Source of the DNA: Rhyacophila brunnea
Taxonomy: Eukaryota; Arthropoda; Insecta; Trichoptera; Rhyacophilidae
Reading direction: 5' to 3'
Assembly (NCBI GenBank): GCA_022495005.1
Contig: JAGYXB010000446.1
Span: 124,001-188,000, forward strand
DNA length: 64,000 bases
Part shown: positions 1 through 10,669 of the stretch, piece by piece
Layout of the letters: every line of letters starts with the position of its first letter
How positions within the stretch are numbered: position 1 is the stretch's first letter
Notes under the pieces: generated by a model
Seen by the model: the letters and a program-made list of their open reading frames with translations, nothing else
Told to the model about the DNA's origin: nothing
Databases searched by the model: none
Translations under genes and position numbers: made by a program

Positions 1-499
1 GAAAATTTAAATCCAGAACCAAAGTCATACGATAATATTTTTCAATTTAAATTTTTAAAAAATACCTAAGTTAATTATGATTTAAAAATATTTTTTTTTT
101 ATTATTTGCTTGACGTCTAATAATGAAAAGTCTTCAAATTCACGAAATTCTATACAACATACGATACACCTGTGTACGGGTTATTACAGCCTTTGAACGC
201 TTTTTATTGTCACATCCTGCTTTTGATTGAATGAAATATAGACGACGTAGCGCATTTATATATAGATAACCATTATGCAATTATATTACGTATCGACACC
301 CCTGTTAGACTGTTACTTATATAATGTAAAATAGGTACCTACGCCAATATGACAATTATTTTTTATTAAGATAGACTTTAAAAAATCACCAAGTAAGGAG
401 GCTTCGCCACTGCTCTACAGTCCCCATTTGTCAGGGGCGAATCATATTCCGCAGAACATCTTCGCCCTAATCGAAAAGATCAAGAAGTTTTATATCACA
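1..499. other. AT-rich DNA, no feature
   Basis: No long open frame, inverted repeat or known element was seen. The stretch is AT-rich and ends in a slightly more GC-rich part that leads into the SINE-like block downstream. Confidence 0.5.
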
Positions 500-671
500 T
501 CCATTATAAATAAACACCCGTAACGCCCCATTCAGGTCCTTAATCCCCCAAACATACTGCGGATCAAAACAAAGCCTGAAATAATTCGGTGGTTCTCCGT
601 TACACTGGGATCTACGGCCGCCTGGGATTCGAGCCCGCGCAAACACACGTGCCGGTCACGCGCCACTAAAT
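500..671 (-). repeat. tRNA-derived SINE-like sequence
   Basis: Read on the minus strand, the head (about 671 to 600) has a B-box-like GGGCTCGAATCCC at 636-624, preceded by a tRNA-like segment with a possible A box. It is followed by about 100 bases of non-tRNA body. The cloverleaf does not close properly, so this looks like a SINE head rather than a tRNA gene. No second copy was found in the window. Confidence 0.4.
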
Positions 672-912
672 AAAATTTGATACTATTATATTATTACATT
701 ATAAAGTGTGAAATTATCGCCGTAAATTTTACCCCTGTTCTTCAGTGGTGGCGTTTTAGAGAGAGGTTATTTTGATACTTTAACGCGGGGTGAAAATTTA
801 AACAAAACGAAATCTTAAAAACCAGAGTTATTTCAGAACAAGTACCATTGTTTCCGCATCTTGTGAATGTCAAGCCGGAAGCATTGTTTACGGTTTCGTA
901 CCTATATTCTGA

Positions 913-1128
913 CCATGCCCCCATATCCTGAAACAGGCCCCCAGGCTAGGATCTTTGACGGCCCCCCCTACCTATCGCTAAGGATAAAGGCAGTGTGACC
1001 CTCAACAGTAGCGTTTTCTTAATGGTCTACGCGGTAAAATTAATGTGTATATTTAGTGTTTTTTTTTGTATATTTTAATACATTCATTTGAATTATGGAG
1101 TTATCAAATATCGATACACAATTAAAAT
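913..1128 (+). mobile_element. Partial hAT-type MITE, same family as 6530-8922
   Basis: The block of GC-rich words CCCAGGCTAGGATCTTTGACG, the text around AAAGGCAGTGTGA and the later ATGGAGTTATCAAATATCGA match positions 6652-6860 inside the hAT element and, more weakly, 8034-8130. Only an internal part is kept and no terminal repeat is present. Its right edge abuts a different MITE fragment at 1129, so one has disrupted the other or both were joined by deletion. Confidence 0.6.
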
Positions 1129-1403
1129 ATTTTGGCAAAATTCATGAATTTAAGAATGAAAAACTAACCTAACCTAACAAATAATCCGGTATATCAGCTA
1201 TTTTAAAAATTTGTTTGCTGCTATTACTTCTGTAAGGTGTAAGCTGACAAGAACCGTGTTTTATTTAGACATGAATTTTATGTCAGTGCTATACGACCCA
1301 AAGAGGTTGGACGGTCTTTAATATACGACCATGTATTTCCGATACAACATTTCACGGTGAAGTGTGATACGGCGAACTGCATACGTACAAGTTTCCGGGC
1401 ACG
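1129..1403 (+). mobile_element. Family B foldback MITE, right half
   Basis: It matches about 40690-40955 nearly throughout: TTTTGGCAAAATTCATGAA, a short run of AACCT pentamers (about 1165-1178), ACATGAATTTTATGT, CAAAGAGGTTG, and the terminal motif CATACGTACAA followed by CCGGGCACG. The left half of the element is missing. It is non-coding. Confidence 0.75.
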
Positions 1404-2271
1404 ATTTTTAGTTGCTTGGGATAACCGTGATTATATCTATAATATTCACTGACGGATGAAAAAAGTTCTTTTCTGATCATATTCTTCTCAATCTCTATAT
1501 AATTGTATTGGCACAAAATTTTATAGAGATTATCCATTAATATGTCTAATATATGCAATAAAACTTCAAGTAAAGCGGTTTGGAGGACGAAATATTTTGA
1601 ACACTATTCACCACATGGCCATACTTCTGACAAAGGACCTCATCAATCGACCTACTCTCAAATCTGATTCGAAATAATAAATTAAGAATAACATATTTTA
1701 TCAAAGAACGCTAATCCATACAAATACTCACTTCATTCAAGTGGAATATTTAAATACCTAAATGCAATCGAATATAATATGCAGACAACCATTATTTTCT
1801 TTATTAGCAATAGCGTAGCAGTATTGAACTCATTCCTCTTCAAAAATAAACTTATTTACGCCACTGCTCGTGTAAAGATGCTTTATTAGCTGAGGATTAA
1901 GTCACCCCAAACAAAATAAGTGCAGTAAGGGGGCGCTGATGTGGACACGACAAAAGAGCACCGTAAAGTGCCCGTCGAATAACATGGACTTCATATTATT
2001 ATACCGGTTAAAATAACATCAATATTATATTATTCACAACAACTATCTGTATTACGTCCTTTGTCCTTCCGTATGAAAAACGAAAATTTGACAGGTTCTT
2101 TTGAATCTTATATAAAATATAAATTTTCCGAAAAATAATGATGAAATGCGCGCGGATCTCTGCGCAGTTCCGATTAAAAAATATAATTTGAAGTTGATTA
2201 TTGAACAAAGGATATGACAATAGCGTTACTGTCATTCGAATTACGGTTTGAACAACAACTATTAATTAATA
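1404..2271. other. AT-rich DNA, no feature
   Basis: Short random open frames only. No repeat partner was seen elsewhere in the window. Confidence 0.5.
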
Positions 2272-2840
2272 ATATTATATTAGGTGATTTATATATATAA
2301 TATTAAGCGAGTTTATATGTATAGTTTTTTTAAAATAATGTTATAAAAGAAGGTACCATGTAAGAGTATTATTAAAGACTAATATCTCATTAGTCAACTC
2401 CATTAATTATTTTTCTTAGAATTGACGATTTACACCTCTTGTGTGTAGTATTTTATTGTTTATAAAGAATAATGATCTATTATTAGGTTTGACGATTTAT
2501 TATAATAATATGCTATCGAGTGTATTGTTATTAATAAGATAGGGTTTTTACTAATTAGGTTTTTTACTCACACTTCAACTATTCATAATTTGTTTATTGT
2601 ATTTTTGTGACCTCTGACTAGATATGTAGGAGTAGGTAATGGAGTTTTTACCTACTTTATTGTATTGATTTACTATATAAGGTAGATTTAAGAGTGTTCG
2701 TTGTTAGTGTGTGTTTGCCTTTGGTGAGTGTACACGACGCCTGAAGATGCCGAAAGGCGAAACCCGGGTCGCAAGACAAGACTTAAATGGAATAGTACAG
2801 AGCTTGAATCCATTAGAGCTATTAATTAAATTTAAATTAC
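2272..2840 (+). repeat. Dispersed repeat R2, copy a (possible Penelope-like remnant)
   Basis: This 570-bp block aligns with 29778-29990 plus 30480-30880. Shared landmarks in the same order are ACACCTCnTGnGTGTAGTATTTT, AATGATCTATTATTAGGTTT, TTATTCATAATTTGT, GGTTTTACCTACT-like text, GGTGAGTGTACAC and CTGAAGATGCCGAAAGGCGA. The last motif (2741-2762) resembles a hammerhead core, which Penelope-like retroelements are known to carry in their terminal repeats. No reverse transcriptase or GIY-YIG coding sequence is seen here, so the class is an inference. Confidence 0.6.
2741..2770 (+). ncRNA. Hammerhead-ribozyme-like motif
   Basis: CTGAAGA (2741-2747) is followed by T, a GCC/GGC stem closed by a GAAA tetraloop (2749-2758), then GAAA (2759-2762), CCCGGG and TC (2769-2770). 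This has the order CUGANGA, stem II, GAAA, short stem III, UH of a hammerhead, with CCCGGG able to pair in a dimer. The extra U before stem II is not canonical and stem I is weak (about 2 bp). Activity is therefore doubtful. Confidence 0.35.
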
Positions 2841-3639
2841 ACATGTAGGTATAACAGTGTCGAAGGGTGCCTTATGAAGGTAAGTGGGCTGTGGTAGATA
2901 ACTGAAAACAAGTACTAGAACAGTCATATTTACAGTAGTTAAGTTAATTTTGAGTTTTGTTCGTCTTGAATATGTTAATGAACAAAAAACATTATATTTT
3001 ACCTTTTTATACTAAATGTTAGGTATACGAAAAAAAGACACCATGCACTAAAATAGATATTTTAAAAAAGTAAATTAATTTAATTAGTAGCTCGATCGCG
3101 ATCAAATTGTGATGTCACAAGAGTCGGAAGGACAGACCTCGGGACGATGGGACGAATCCAGCGTGCCAAAATGAATAAAAAATATACAAAAAGGGCCTGT
3201 TAGGCTTAATAACAAATAGCCTCAGCTTATGTGATAGAATGGCACTCGTTTTGGTATTATTGTGAGTAGGTATATGTTTTTTTACAATACAGGTGTAACT
3301 ATTGTTTGTGTGTGTCGTGGTTCGTTAAAATAATGGAGAAAATTTTGAAAAGCATGTAGGTATGTAAATGATTTATTGGAAGATTTATAAAGACATTCTT
3401 GCCATTTAAATGACTTCATTAATTATTAATTGTTGAGATAGTAATTTTACAAACGCAATACTTGGGAGTGGTAAAAGATTGATACTGGAATTAGATATCA
3501 ACTTTATATGTGGACTTTAGGCAATCTTTTACTTGTATTTTACTTTCTTCGGCTTCGCTTCCATATATATATCTACTAATTATATAAGAGTTTATTTAAT
3601 GTCATTAATATTTAATATATTTTTAAATAAAAATATTCT
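2841..3639. other. AT-rich DNA, no feature
   Basis: No coding signal or clear repeat was recognised. Confidence 0.5.
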
Positions 3640-3905
3640 ATAGATAGCCAATCACAGAACAGATAATAAATATAATTCCGATAGACTATACCTATACAAT
3701 ACAGTAAATATTGACGTAGGGTTTTGAATGAGTGAGTGTTTTACGAAAATGGACCACAGTGTGTGTGTAATACCTACATCAATATTAAATGAGCATCAAC
3801 GCATAAACCGAGAGCATTTATCAGTATTCGATGTATGGCGTATTCTTACTCAAGATCGGTTGCAAGAGGTATTTCAGTTACCATTATTTCTGAGTTCCCT
3901 GTAAT
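3640..3905 (+). repeat. Dispersed repeat R1, copy a
   Basis: It aligns with 5740-6085. Shared text includes GAACAGAT then AATAAATATAATTC, GTAGGGTTTTGAATG, GAGTGTT then TACGAAAATG, AATATT then AATGAGC, and GATCGGTTGC followed by GGTATTTCAGTT. It is non-coding and its class is unknown. Copy b ends where a family A MITE begins. Confidence 0.65.
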
Positions 3906-4879
3906 CAATAAATAGTTTGTAAAATATGCAGGCATTTAAAGCAGCATTCTTATTATTCATAGTAACTACGTATAGTAAGTATCTAGGTATGTATATATTT
4001 TTGTATTCGTAGGTAGGCTCTCAGTTCCCATGGTATTTTTCCAAAAATAATCCCCATTATTCTCGGGTGTATTAAATGCATATTACTAAAGCCTTATCTG
4101 ATCTGTATCATCGCAACATCAAAAAGATAATTCCCAAATAATACATAATATAAATCCGACAAAGTGGGGGAGCAAAAAAGCAATCCATTATTGTAATTCC
4201 TTTAATCCTGTATATTTTATAGTGCATAGATAATGCGACCGCTAACGTATGGCCAGAGATCCGTGGGGACCCCTCATGAGAATTGGAGACGATTGCTTTT
4301 GCATGGTCACTGAACGGTTAAACATAATATAGGTAGTTATTTAGCAAAGCAGTAGGATGAATGGACATATATACATGTTTCGTATAGTGCTTACATACTT
4401 ACGTAATTATAATAACTGTACATTAGAGCTGAAAGTCTGGAAGTCACATATTCAATGTTTTACACGAGAGCAGTTTTAACATAGTTAATTTAATCTAGTT
4501 AAAATACTCACTCGCGTTTGGATTAAAACTCCGTACGTTGGACTTCCGCACTTTTGAAATTAATCTTTTTGCTATAGTTGAAAGAAAAAATGACTTAAAT
4601 TGGACATCCACTCTTTCAGCCCTAAAGAATTATAATATTTGGACTACCACAATTTTAGAAGTATTTTGAATACCATGTGACATTGGACTCCCAAATTTTC
4701 AGCATTAAGAGAACGTGAATATACATTTAAATCTGCACACTAACTCAAAAATGATAAAAATTTGACTTCTTTTGTTTCAAACTTTCGCCAAGGTAAAACG
4801 ACCAGATAACACAAAGTAAGTGGACCAATAGTTCAATAGATCATCACATTGCGTCTACAATTCTCCACAAATAATGAAT
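3906..4879. other. AT-rich DNA, no feature
   Basis: Several short words such as TTGGACTnCC recur between about 4540 and 4690 (three loosely similar blocks near 4550, 4600 and 4680), but they are too diverged to call a tandem array. No coding signal. Confidence 0.45.
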
Positions 4880-4950
4880 ATCGTGAGCCGGGCTCGAATC
4901 CCGGATCTGGCAAAAAAAATTACATTTTGTTTTTCAATGTGTGAACAACC
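4880..4950 (+). repeat. Fragment of tRNA-derived SINE family S1
   Basis: GGGCTCGAATCCCGG (B-box-like) followed by ATCTGGCA, then TTTGTTTTTCAAT and GTGTGAA, matches the tRNA/body junction of the fuller copy at 27640-27990 (GAGTCTGGCA, TTGTTTTTCAAT). The 5' tRNA half and most of the body are missing; the tandem duplication follows at once. Confidence 0.55.
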
Positions 4951-4966
4951 GTTTACAATGAAACTA

Positions 4967-5410
4967 AGATCTGTTAAGATCTCTTACGAGTAATAACGAG
5001 TCATGTTTTGATCTCAATGCTATACGGCCATCTATTGCCAATACAATAGCTCTCGGTGAACTGTAATACGGCGAAATATAATACGTGCAATTTACATGTA
5101 CTTAACCGTTCAAATTAATGATCTTCCATGAACCCTCAATGTCATGCATGTAACAATGTAATATATTATATTATGTGAACCATTTCTCGTGAAACAAATA
5201 TCTATCTGTTAAGGTTAAAATTAAAATCTCTTACGAGTAATTAATAACGAGTCATTATTGATCTCAATGCTATGCGGCCGTCTATTGCCAATACTATAGT
5301 TCACGGTGAACTGTAATACAGCAAAATATAATAGGTGCAATTTACATGTACTTAACCGTTCAAATCATCCTCCATGAATCTTTGTAATATATTATATTAT
5401 AATACTATCC
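4967..5410. repeat. Two-unit tandem duplication, about 250 bp period, with family B MITE ends
   Basis: Two direct copies start near 4978 and 5225 and share CTCTTACGAGTAAT, AACGAGTCAT, ATCTCAATGCTAT, TCTATTGCCAATAC, CGGTGAACTGTAATAC, CAATTTACATGTACTTAACC and a trailing AATATATTATATTAT. Each unit contains a partial family B end (5017-5107 and 5267-5357) similar to the right end at 17740-17764. The two units differ at scattered positions, so the duplication is not recent. Confidence 0.75.
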
Positions 5411-5623
5411 TAAGCTAGATGCCGTTGCCAAAGGATGGTATCTGAGCGCTTTAATGGTCCCGGCACGTGTGGGCACGCGTGACGTCACAATCTCCTCCTG
5501 CACTGCCGCCCATATTAGCGGAATTAGCAAGATCCACCCGCCCAGATACGGAAGCCGGACCCCCTCAACTATGAGCAGGGGGTGAAATATACCCCCAAAG
5601 TACCTAAGTGTTATCAAAATCAA
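5411..5623. promoter_or_regulatory. GC-richer island with a CRE site
   Basis: About 200 bases are clearly more GC-rich than the surroundings, with CpGs kept, and contain the palindrome TGACGTCA (5480-5487), the consensus CREB/ATF site. No convincing coding frame is present. It may be regulatory or part of an unrecognised element; the call rests on composition and one motif. Confidence 0.3.
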
Positions 5624-5739
5624 TGTAAGTTAGTGCTTATAGTATAGTCTTACTGCTCTATGTTTTAACAATGGGATTAAAGCTCTACTAGGTACTTATT
5701 GAAATAATATTTCATTCTCTTGTATTATCTATGTGACAG

Positions 5740-6085
5740 AAGAAGATAGAAGACCGCAGAACAGATTAATAAATATAATTCAGATAGGCTATACCCCAAA
5801 TACACAAAATTTTGAAGTAGGGTTTTGAATGTGTGAGTGTTCTACGAAAATGAAACACACATTATAGACGTACAATAGTGTGTGTTGTAACCATCAAATA
5901 CACCAATATTGAATGAGCGTCAGTGCATGAACTGAGAGCAGTTTCAGAACGAAGGACAAGCTTTGAATGACGTATTATTGACACGTGTTAAAATTTATCC
6001 CATATTCTTTCACACCCGAGATCGGTTGCCTGTTACTCCACACCCGTTAGGTATTTCAGTTTCCATTGATTCTGTGTTCAAACAA
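5740..6085 (+). repeat. Dispersed repeat R1, copy b
   Basis: Second copy of the block at 3640-3905, about 80 bases longer because of an extra piece near 5850-5890 and another near 6010-6050. It is cut on the right by the family A MITE copy. Confidence 0.65.
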
Positions 6086-7352
6086 TTAACTTTCTCAGTC
6101 ATACGTTATTATTGAACTAAGACTACAATGTGCAGACACTGTTGGTTAGTTTTTAAAAATCCAACAAACCCTGCCTAAACCAAATAAAAACCAAAAAGAG
6201 TTTTTGTATGCTATGGGCGATCCGACAAAAACAGTGCACACTTTTTCAGTTATGCTTGTTTGGTTCCGTTGAATTATGAATACACACTAATATTACAGAT
6301 GGTGTTGGTTAGTTTTTTTAAAATTCATTACGCCCTGGATACACAGAACCATACAAAAAATATTCTTCTATCTACACATGGCATAATATTATAGATAGAT
6401 GAATAGTTTTTGACTATTCTCTATTATGGCTTGGTCTACGCAGGGTCTAATTGAACTTTAAAAACTAACCAACTCTATCTATATTCTACACGTTGCAGTC
6501 ATAGTTCAATGAAAACAAATACGTATGATCAGTGGCGCACCCAGGATTTAATATTGGGGGGGGCAAGGAGGAGATTGTAAATTAGTCCCATAGGGTCTTT
6601 TTCTTCTTCACAGCCTAATTTCTCGTTGTCTATTACACTCGGTGTACCTACACCATGGTCCCCACATCCTGAAACGGGCCCTCAGGCTAGGATATTTGGC
6701 GGGCCCCCTACCTACCGCTAAGATTAAAGGCAGTGTGAAACACTACATTAACGTTTTTCAAATTGTGTTTTAGTTCAAATTAAGGGTACTTATACAGTGA
6801 ATTATTGGCGATTTTTAATACATCTACTTTAATAATGGAGCTGTCGAGTATCGACACATAATAATCAAAAAATATATTGCACAATTATATAAGTAATTGA
6901 AAATGTTCATGGCCATGAAGTATAATAGCGCCGCAGGCGACTTTTTTACTATTAAAGCTAATTTATGATGTGTGTTTATCTCACTTATCTCGTCAACCCG
7001 ACATGCCGGGCCCCCAGGCTAGAGCCCTGTCAGCCCTCCCCAGCCATGACCTACACCACTTCGGAATTCGGGTGGACACCGAGAATTTTTTGATAGTTCC
7101 ATTAGGGATTGGATTTCTAAAAAAACCTGACATAAGTGTTTCGAAATTTTTGTGTTAGAAATTAAAATCTAAGAAATTGTTCTAAAAAGGGTGCTGGAGA
7201 ATTACAAATCATTTTTTTGCCAGTGTTTTTATTTGTCTAAGCCCAAAGGTTTATTGGCTTTCAATTTTAATGATTAAAATCATTCTGATAATTTTCATGT
7301 TTGGGGGGTGTCAGTGCCCCTTGCCCCCCCCCCTCCCTGGGTGCGGCTCTGT

Positions 7353-7639
7353 AACCACCTCAATTCAGTGTGAAAAAGCAAACATTCGTACTTAGCTTCC
7401 ATAGAAATGCAAAGTTTTTTTTTTAAATGCCTATTTTTAAAGGTCTGGATTTGATGAAATTTACCATATTGGTCTAGTACAGGTTTTAGCACTGCGGTAA
7501 TGTTTTCGAAACTATAGATTCCCTGTGTAAATAAAACAGTGCGTAGATATAATGTTAGGGTTTCTTGTCTTTGCGAGGGTAACAAATCCTTTAAATGAGC
7601 CTGACATTGACGGAGCACCATCCATACAAATTCCTCCAT
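7353..7639 (-). pseudogene. hAT transposase fragment
   Basis: An open frame on the minus strand from 7639 runs about 95 residues before it passes into the neighbouring terminal repeat. Near its end it contains CLLFHTELRWL, which matches the conserved LLxHTExRWLSRG motif of ZBED/Charlie-like hAT transposases. The N-terminal BED finger, the catalytic acidic residues and the C-terminal dimerisation region are all missing. The frame is therefore a relic; the last 19 or so residues are translated terminal repeat and not part of the protein. Confidence 0.6.
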
Positions 7640-8033
7640 GATATTTTAGATTGTTCTAAGTATGAAGAAATATAATCAAAAACATCTTGTCATGTTGTAC
7701 GCTCGGTGAGCAGCATACATATTGATCCACTATTTTGTTTTCATTTATGAAACGAAAACCTGTGAGGCCAACGGTAGACGCGTGCGATCGATTCGGCAAC
7801 ATCGAAATCACATTAGATCTTTCATCGGCTTTCATAATTTCACGGAAGGACTTTTTCGGTTTTCGCTATTTCGCGGATTTTTCTGCTTTTATCATTATTT
7901 TCGCGGTGCACTTGCAACAAGCCAGCGGTGCACCGGTTAAGAACCACTGGTCTAGAGCCACAATATTTATGCTGAATTCCACCGATAAAAATGTTTTTTT
8001 TTTTTAATTTACAGCACCACCGACAGTGGTGGG
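7640..8033 (-). mobile_element. Left part of a hAT relic
   Basis: Read on the minus strand from 7949, the sequence starts CAGTGGTTCTTAACCGGTG, very like the CAGTGGTTCTCAACC ends typical of hAT elements. It leads toward the transposase fragment at 7639. This suggests a separate hAT insertion inside the 6530-8922 composite. No target duplication was found. Confidence 0.45.
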
Positions 8034-9055
8034 CATGGCCCCCACATCATGAATGTTTGACGGGCCCCCTTACCTATCACCAGGGTTAAGAGGAATGTGA
8101 TGTTCTACAGTAGTGTTCCCAAATGGTATTCCGTGGATTTATCTATATTGTTAAATAATTCCCTTGAATTCTTGATTTGTCGGACCTCATATCATATTAT
8201 CGATCGTTATCATACTATGAACCACTGGTCGCGACCCCCTCTTGTGGTAGCCAAGTAGCATTCGACCCTTCGATATTGGATAAATAACCAATTTTATTTT
8301 TCTAGAAACACTGAAAATAATTGTAATATAAAATGATACACGTGAATTATTATCATGTAGTTACGTATATCATATTTTCATCATACTTCATATTTTTTAT
8401 GTTAATTTTGATGAAGTAGTATAGCCCCACATGCGATTTTTTTTATAATATAACAAATTTCTGGTGTGTGTTTATCTCACAATTAGACGAGCCGCCACGC
8501 CGGGCCCTCTTAAGCCCGGGCCCCCAGGCTGTAGCCCTGTCAGCCCATGGTGGTTAAAATGGAAAAAAAAGTATTATTGCATTTAACTTATAGGTACACA
8601 AACCTACCCAACAGAACACAGCCTAATTTCTCGTTTATCGGACTTTTGTCCATTGCACTCGGTGTACACCACTCCGGAATTCGGGTGGACACCGAGAATT
8701 TTTTGACATTTCCATTAGAGATTGAGTTTCTAAAAAAAACCGACATTAGTGTTTCGAAATTTTTGTGTTAGAAATTAAAATCTAAGAAATTTTTCTAGAG
8801 GGTGCTGGGGAATTTCAAATCATTTTTTTGCCGTGTTTTTATTTGTCTAATCTATTGGCTTTCAATTTCAATGTTTTGGGGGGGGGGCAAGGCCCCTCGG
8901 CCCCCCCCTGGGTGCGCCACTGCGTATGATTGAGAAAGTTTAGTGTGCACTGTTGATGTTGGATCTAAACAGCCTACCTCCACCCTTCGCCACTGGATGC
9001 CATTAACTTGCTTAAATAAAAACACAAGCGAATGCTATTTTTTCAAGGTAAACGA

Positions 9056-9400
9056 TCAGTGATTCTCAACTGGAGGTCTGCAAGCAGTTTTGGTAGTAAT
9101 AAAGAAAATTGTTTAGTTATTGATAGATATTGAATCATAAGAATTACTGAAGTAGTTTTACTTGGTATGAATTTTTATATAAACGAGGAATAGAAGAATA
9201 CAAAAGGAGGCATTAAGTTGTGAATTTTATTTAAAAGTTCAATGAAAAATATATTTTTTAAGGAAGACTCCATGGAAGTGACGAAATATTCGCCGGCACC
9301 ATCAGAGTATGAATTGTTGTTGATTAGAATTTTTAAGGTTTTATTTAAATGTAGGTATGCGTTTAAGATAGCCACGCAGAAATAAATACACAAATTTTAT
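9056..9400 (+). mobile_element. Possible hAT relic end
   Basis: CAGTGATTCTCAACTGGAGG at 9056 resembles hAT left ends. The next 300 bases hold no recognisable transposase; a 72-codon minus-strand frame (9175-9393) is present but I do not recognise it. Confidence 0.3.
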
Positions 9401-9512
9401 GGTACCTATATCTGGATTTTCGTTTTGGACGTGTTGTTGGCTGTATGTATTCATCTTCTGTTTTATATTACTATTAGGTATGTAAGTAATTTAAAAATAT
9501 ATACCTCGACAC

Positions 9513-9536
9513 ATATATATATATATATATATATAT
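9513..9536. repeat. (AT)n microsatellite
   Basis: About twelve AT dinucleotides in a row. It lies at the 3' side of the minus-strand SINE that follows and may be its tail. Confidence 0.9.
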
Positions 9537-9717
9537 TCTATTTAACACTACGGCAGGCTTAGAGGCCCAATGACAGTAGTGTATTTAGTATATAAGTGAA
9601 ACAAATACCCGTACTTTTAGAAAATCACATAAATAATACATTGTGTCCTCGCCGGGAATCAAACCCGGAGCTCCCATATGAAAGACCAGCGCCTTACACA
9701 CTGCACCACGAGAGACT
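9537..9717 (-). repeat. tRNA-derived SINE family S2, copy 1
   Basis: On the minus strand the head (9717-9642) reads CTCTCGTGGTGCAGTG, AAGGCGCT, then B-box-like GGGTTTGATTCCCGG and CGAGGACACAAT. The copy at 11567-11642 shares this order. The acceptor arms do not pair well, so it is not a functional tRNA gene. A body of about 100 bases follows and ends in the (AT)n run. Confidence 0.7.
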
Positions 9718-10364
9718 GTAAGTTACCTTTCTGGACTTACATAATATATGTCAGTCAGATAGGATTTATCAAAGGCTCCACCAAACGCAAACATACTATG
9801 CATCCTATCTAGACTGTTCGCGTTTAGCTCTCAAAGATACTCCATCTCTTAAGACTCGGCAAAGTAATATCGAGGATATACTATTAATAGAAAAAGCCGA
9901 TGTGCAGCAGAATAAGAAAGCTGTAGGTATACAGATTGCCAAAAATGTGACATGTCTATGCTTATTTTAGAGCATAGACAATAATGTGACGGAAATGTCA
10001 ATACTTGTCAAGAGAATTTCAATATAGATCGATAATACGAGACACGTGTCCGTTCCTAAAATGTCAAGTTACAAGTATTATTATAAACCTGTACGTGCAC
10101 ATGATAGTTTAAATACTAAATAATCATTTGATATCAAGTTTTCGCCACCGGTAGTTTTAAGGTAAGCGATTAGTAATAATTAATTGATTAGTATGGAGTC
10201 TTCGCCATTGCTTTCCATCGTCGAAAAATGTTTACGAAAAGATAAGAACCGTGAGGATTGGAGTAACATAGAAAAAGCATTTATTCACTTATAATATATA
10301 AGAATCTACCAGTGAATCATCTGTGGTAGATAGTGTTGATATGTTATATCCATTAAATTAATGC
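9718..10364. other. AT-rich DNA, no feature
   Basis: No coding signal or known element. A TTTTAGAGCATAGACA-type word near 9950-9985 forms a weak inverted pair (CATGTCTATGCT and AGCATAGACA), about 10 bp. Confidence 0.4.
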
Positions 10365-10620
10365 GTCAGCTGAATGCAGAACTATTCTAACTACTCACAT
10401 TTGAAATATTTTGCAGAAGAGTTTTTTGAAACAGCCTACTTCAGTTATTTATTATTTATATGGACAAGTGTATGCACCATTTTTTTCATCAATAATCCTA
10501 CTAAAATATGATGCATTCATTTATCCATAAAGATAATAAATAATTTCAGTACGTTGTTTCAAAAAACTCTCTCCTCAAAAATTTCAAATGTAAGTTTGAA
10601 TAGTTTTGCATTCAGCTGAC
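10365..10620. mobile_element. Foldback element F
   Basis: Two arms of about 115 bases mirror each other. The left arm starts GTCAGCTGAATGCA at 10365 and the right arm ends with its exact reverse complement at 10620. Further matched blocks are AACTATTC, CATTTGAAAT, GAGTTTTTTGAAAC and TTATTTATTAT. The spacer is short, so the element could form a nearly complete hairpin. It is non-coding and of MITE size; no clear target duplication was seen. Confidence 0.8.
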
Positions 10621-10669
10621 CTACATATAATATATATATATCTAAGTTTGATTCTCCAGGTACAGAATC

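Larger units (their letters stand above)
6522..8930. mobile_element. hAT-type element with 8-bp target duplication
   Basis: The element runs from 6530 to 8922 and begins CAGTGGCGCACCCAGG, and ends with the reverse complement CCTGGGTGCGCCACTG. The 8-bp word CGTATGAT is present on both sides (6522-6529 and 8923-8930). Short CAGTG-type ends and an 8-bp duplication are hallmarks of hAT transposons. Inside, one module occurs twice: 6652-7352 and 8034-8922 share the CCCCACATC block, GAATTCGGGTGGACACCGAG and a stretch ending in a G-run plus C-run. A second, mutated right end lies at 7337-7352 (CCTGGGTGCGGCTCTG), so the element is a composite. A transposase fragment from a different hAT lies between the modules. 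Confidence 0.85.
6088..8995. mobile_element. Family A foldback MITE, copy 1, interrupted by a hAT element
   Basis: The MITE parts are 6088-6529 and 8931-8995. The right end reads CAGCCTACCTCCACCC then TTCGCCACTG, the same as copies at 36729, 38105, 41207 and 56926. The left terminal repeat is missing; the match starts at the internal ACTTTnTCAGTCATACG. Inside are the family's mirrored blocks TTGGTTAGTTTTT and AAAAACTAACCAA. The hAT element at 6530-8922 interrupts it, with the flanking word CGTATGAT duplicated. Confidence 0.8.
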
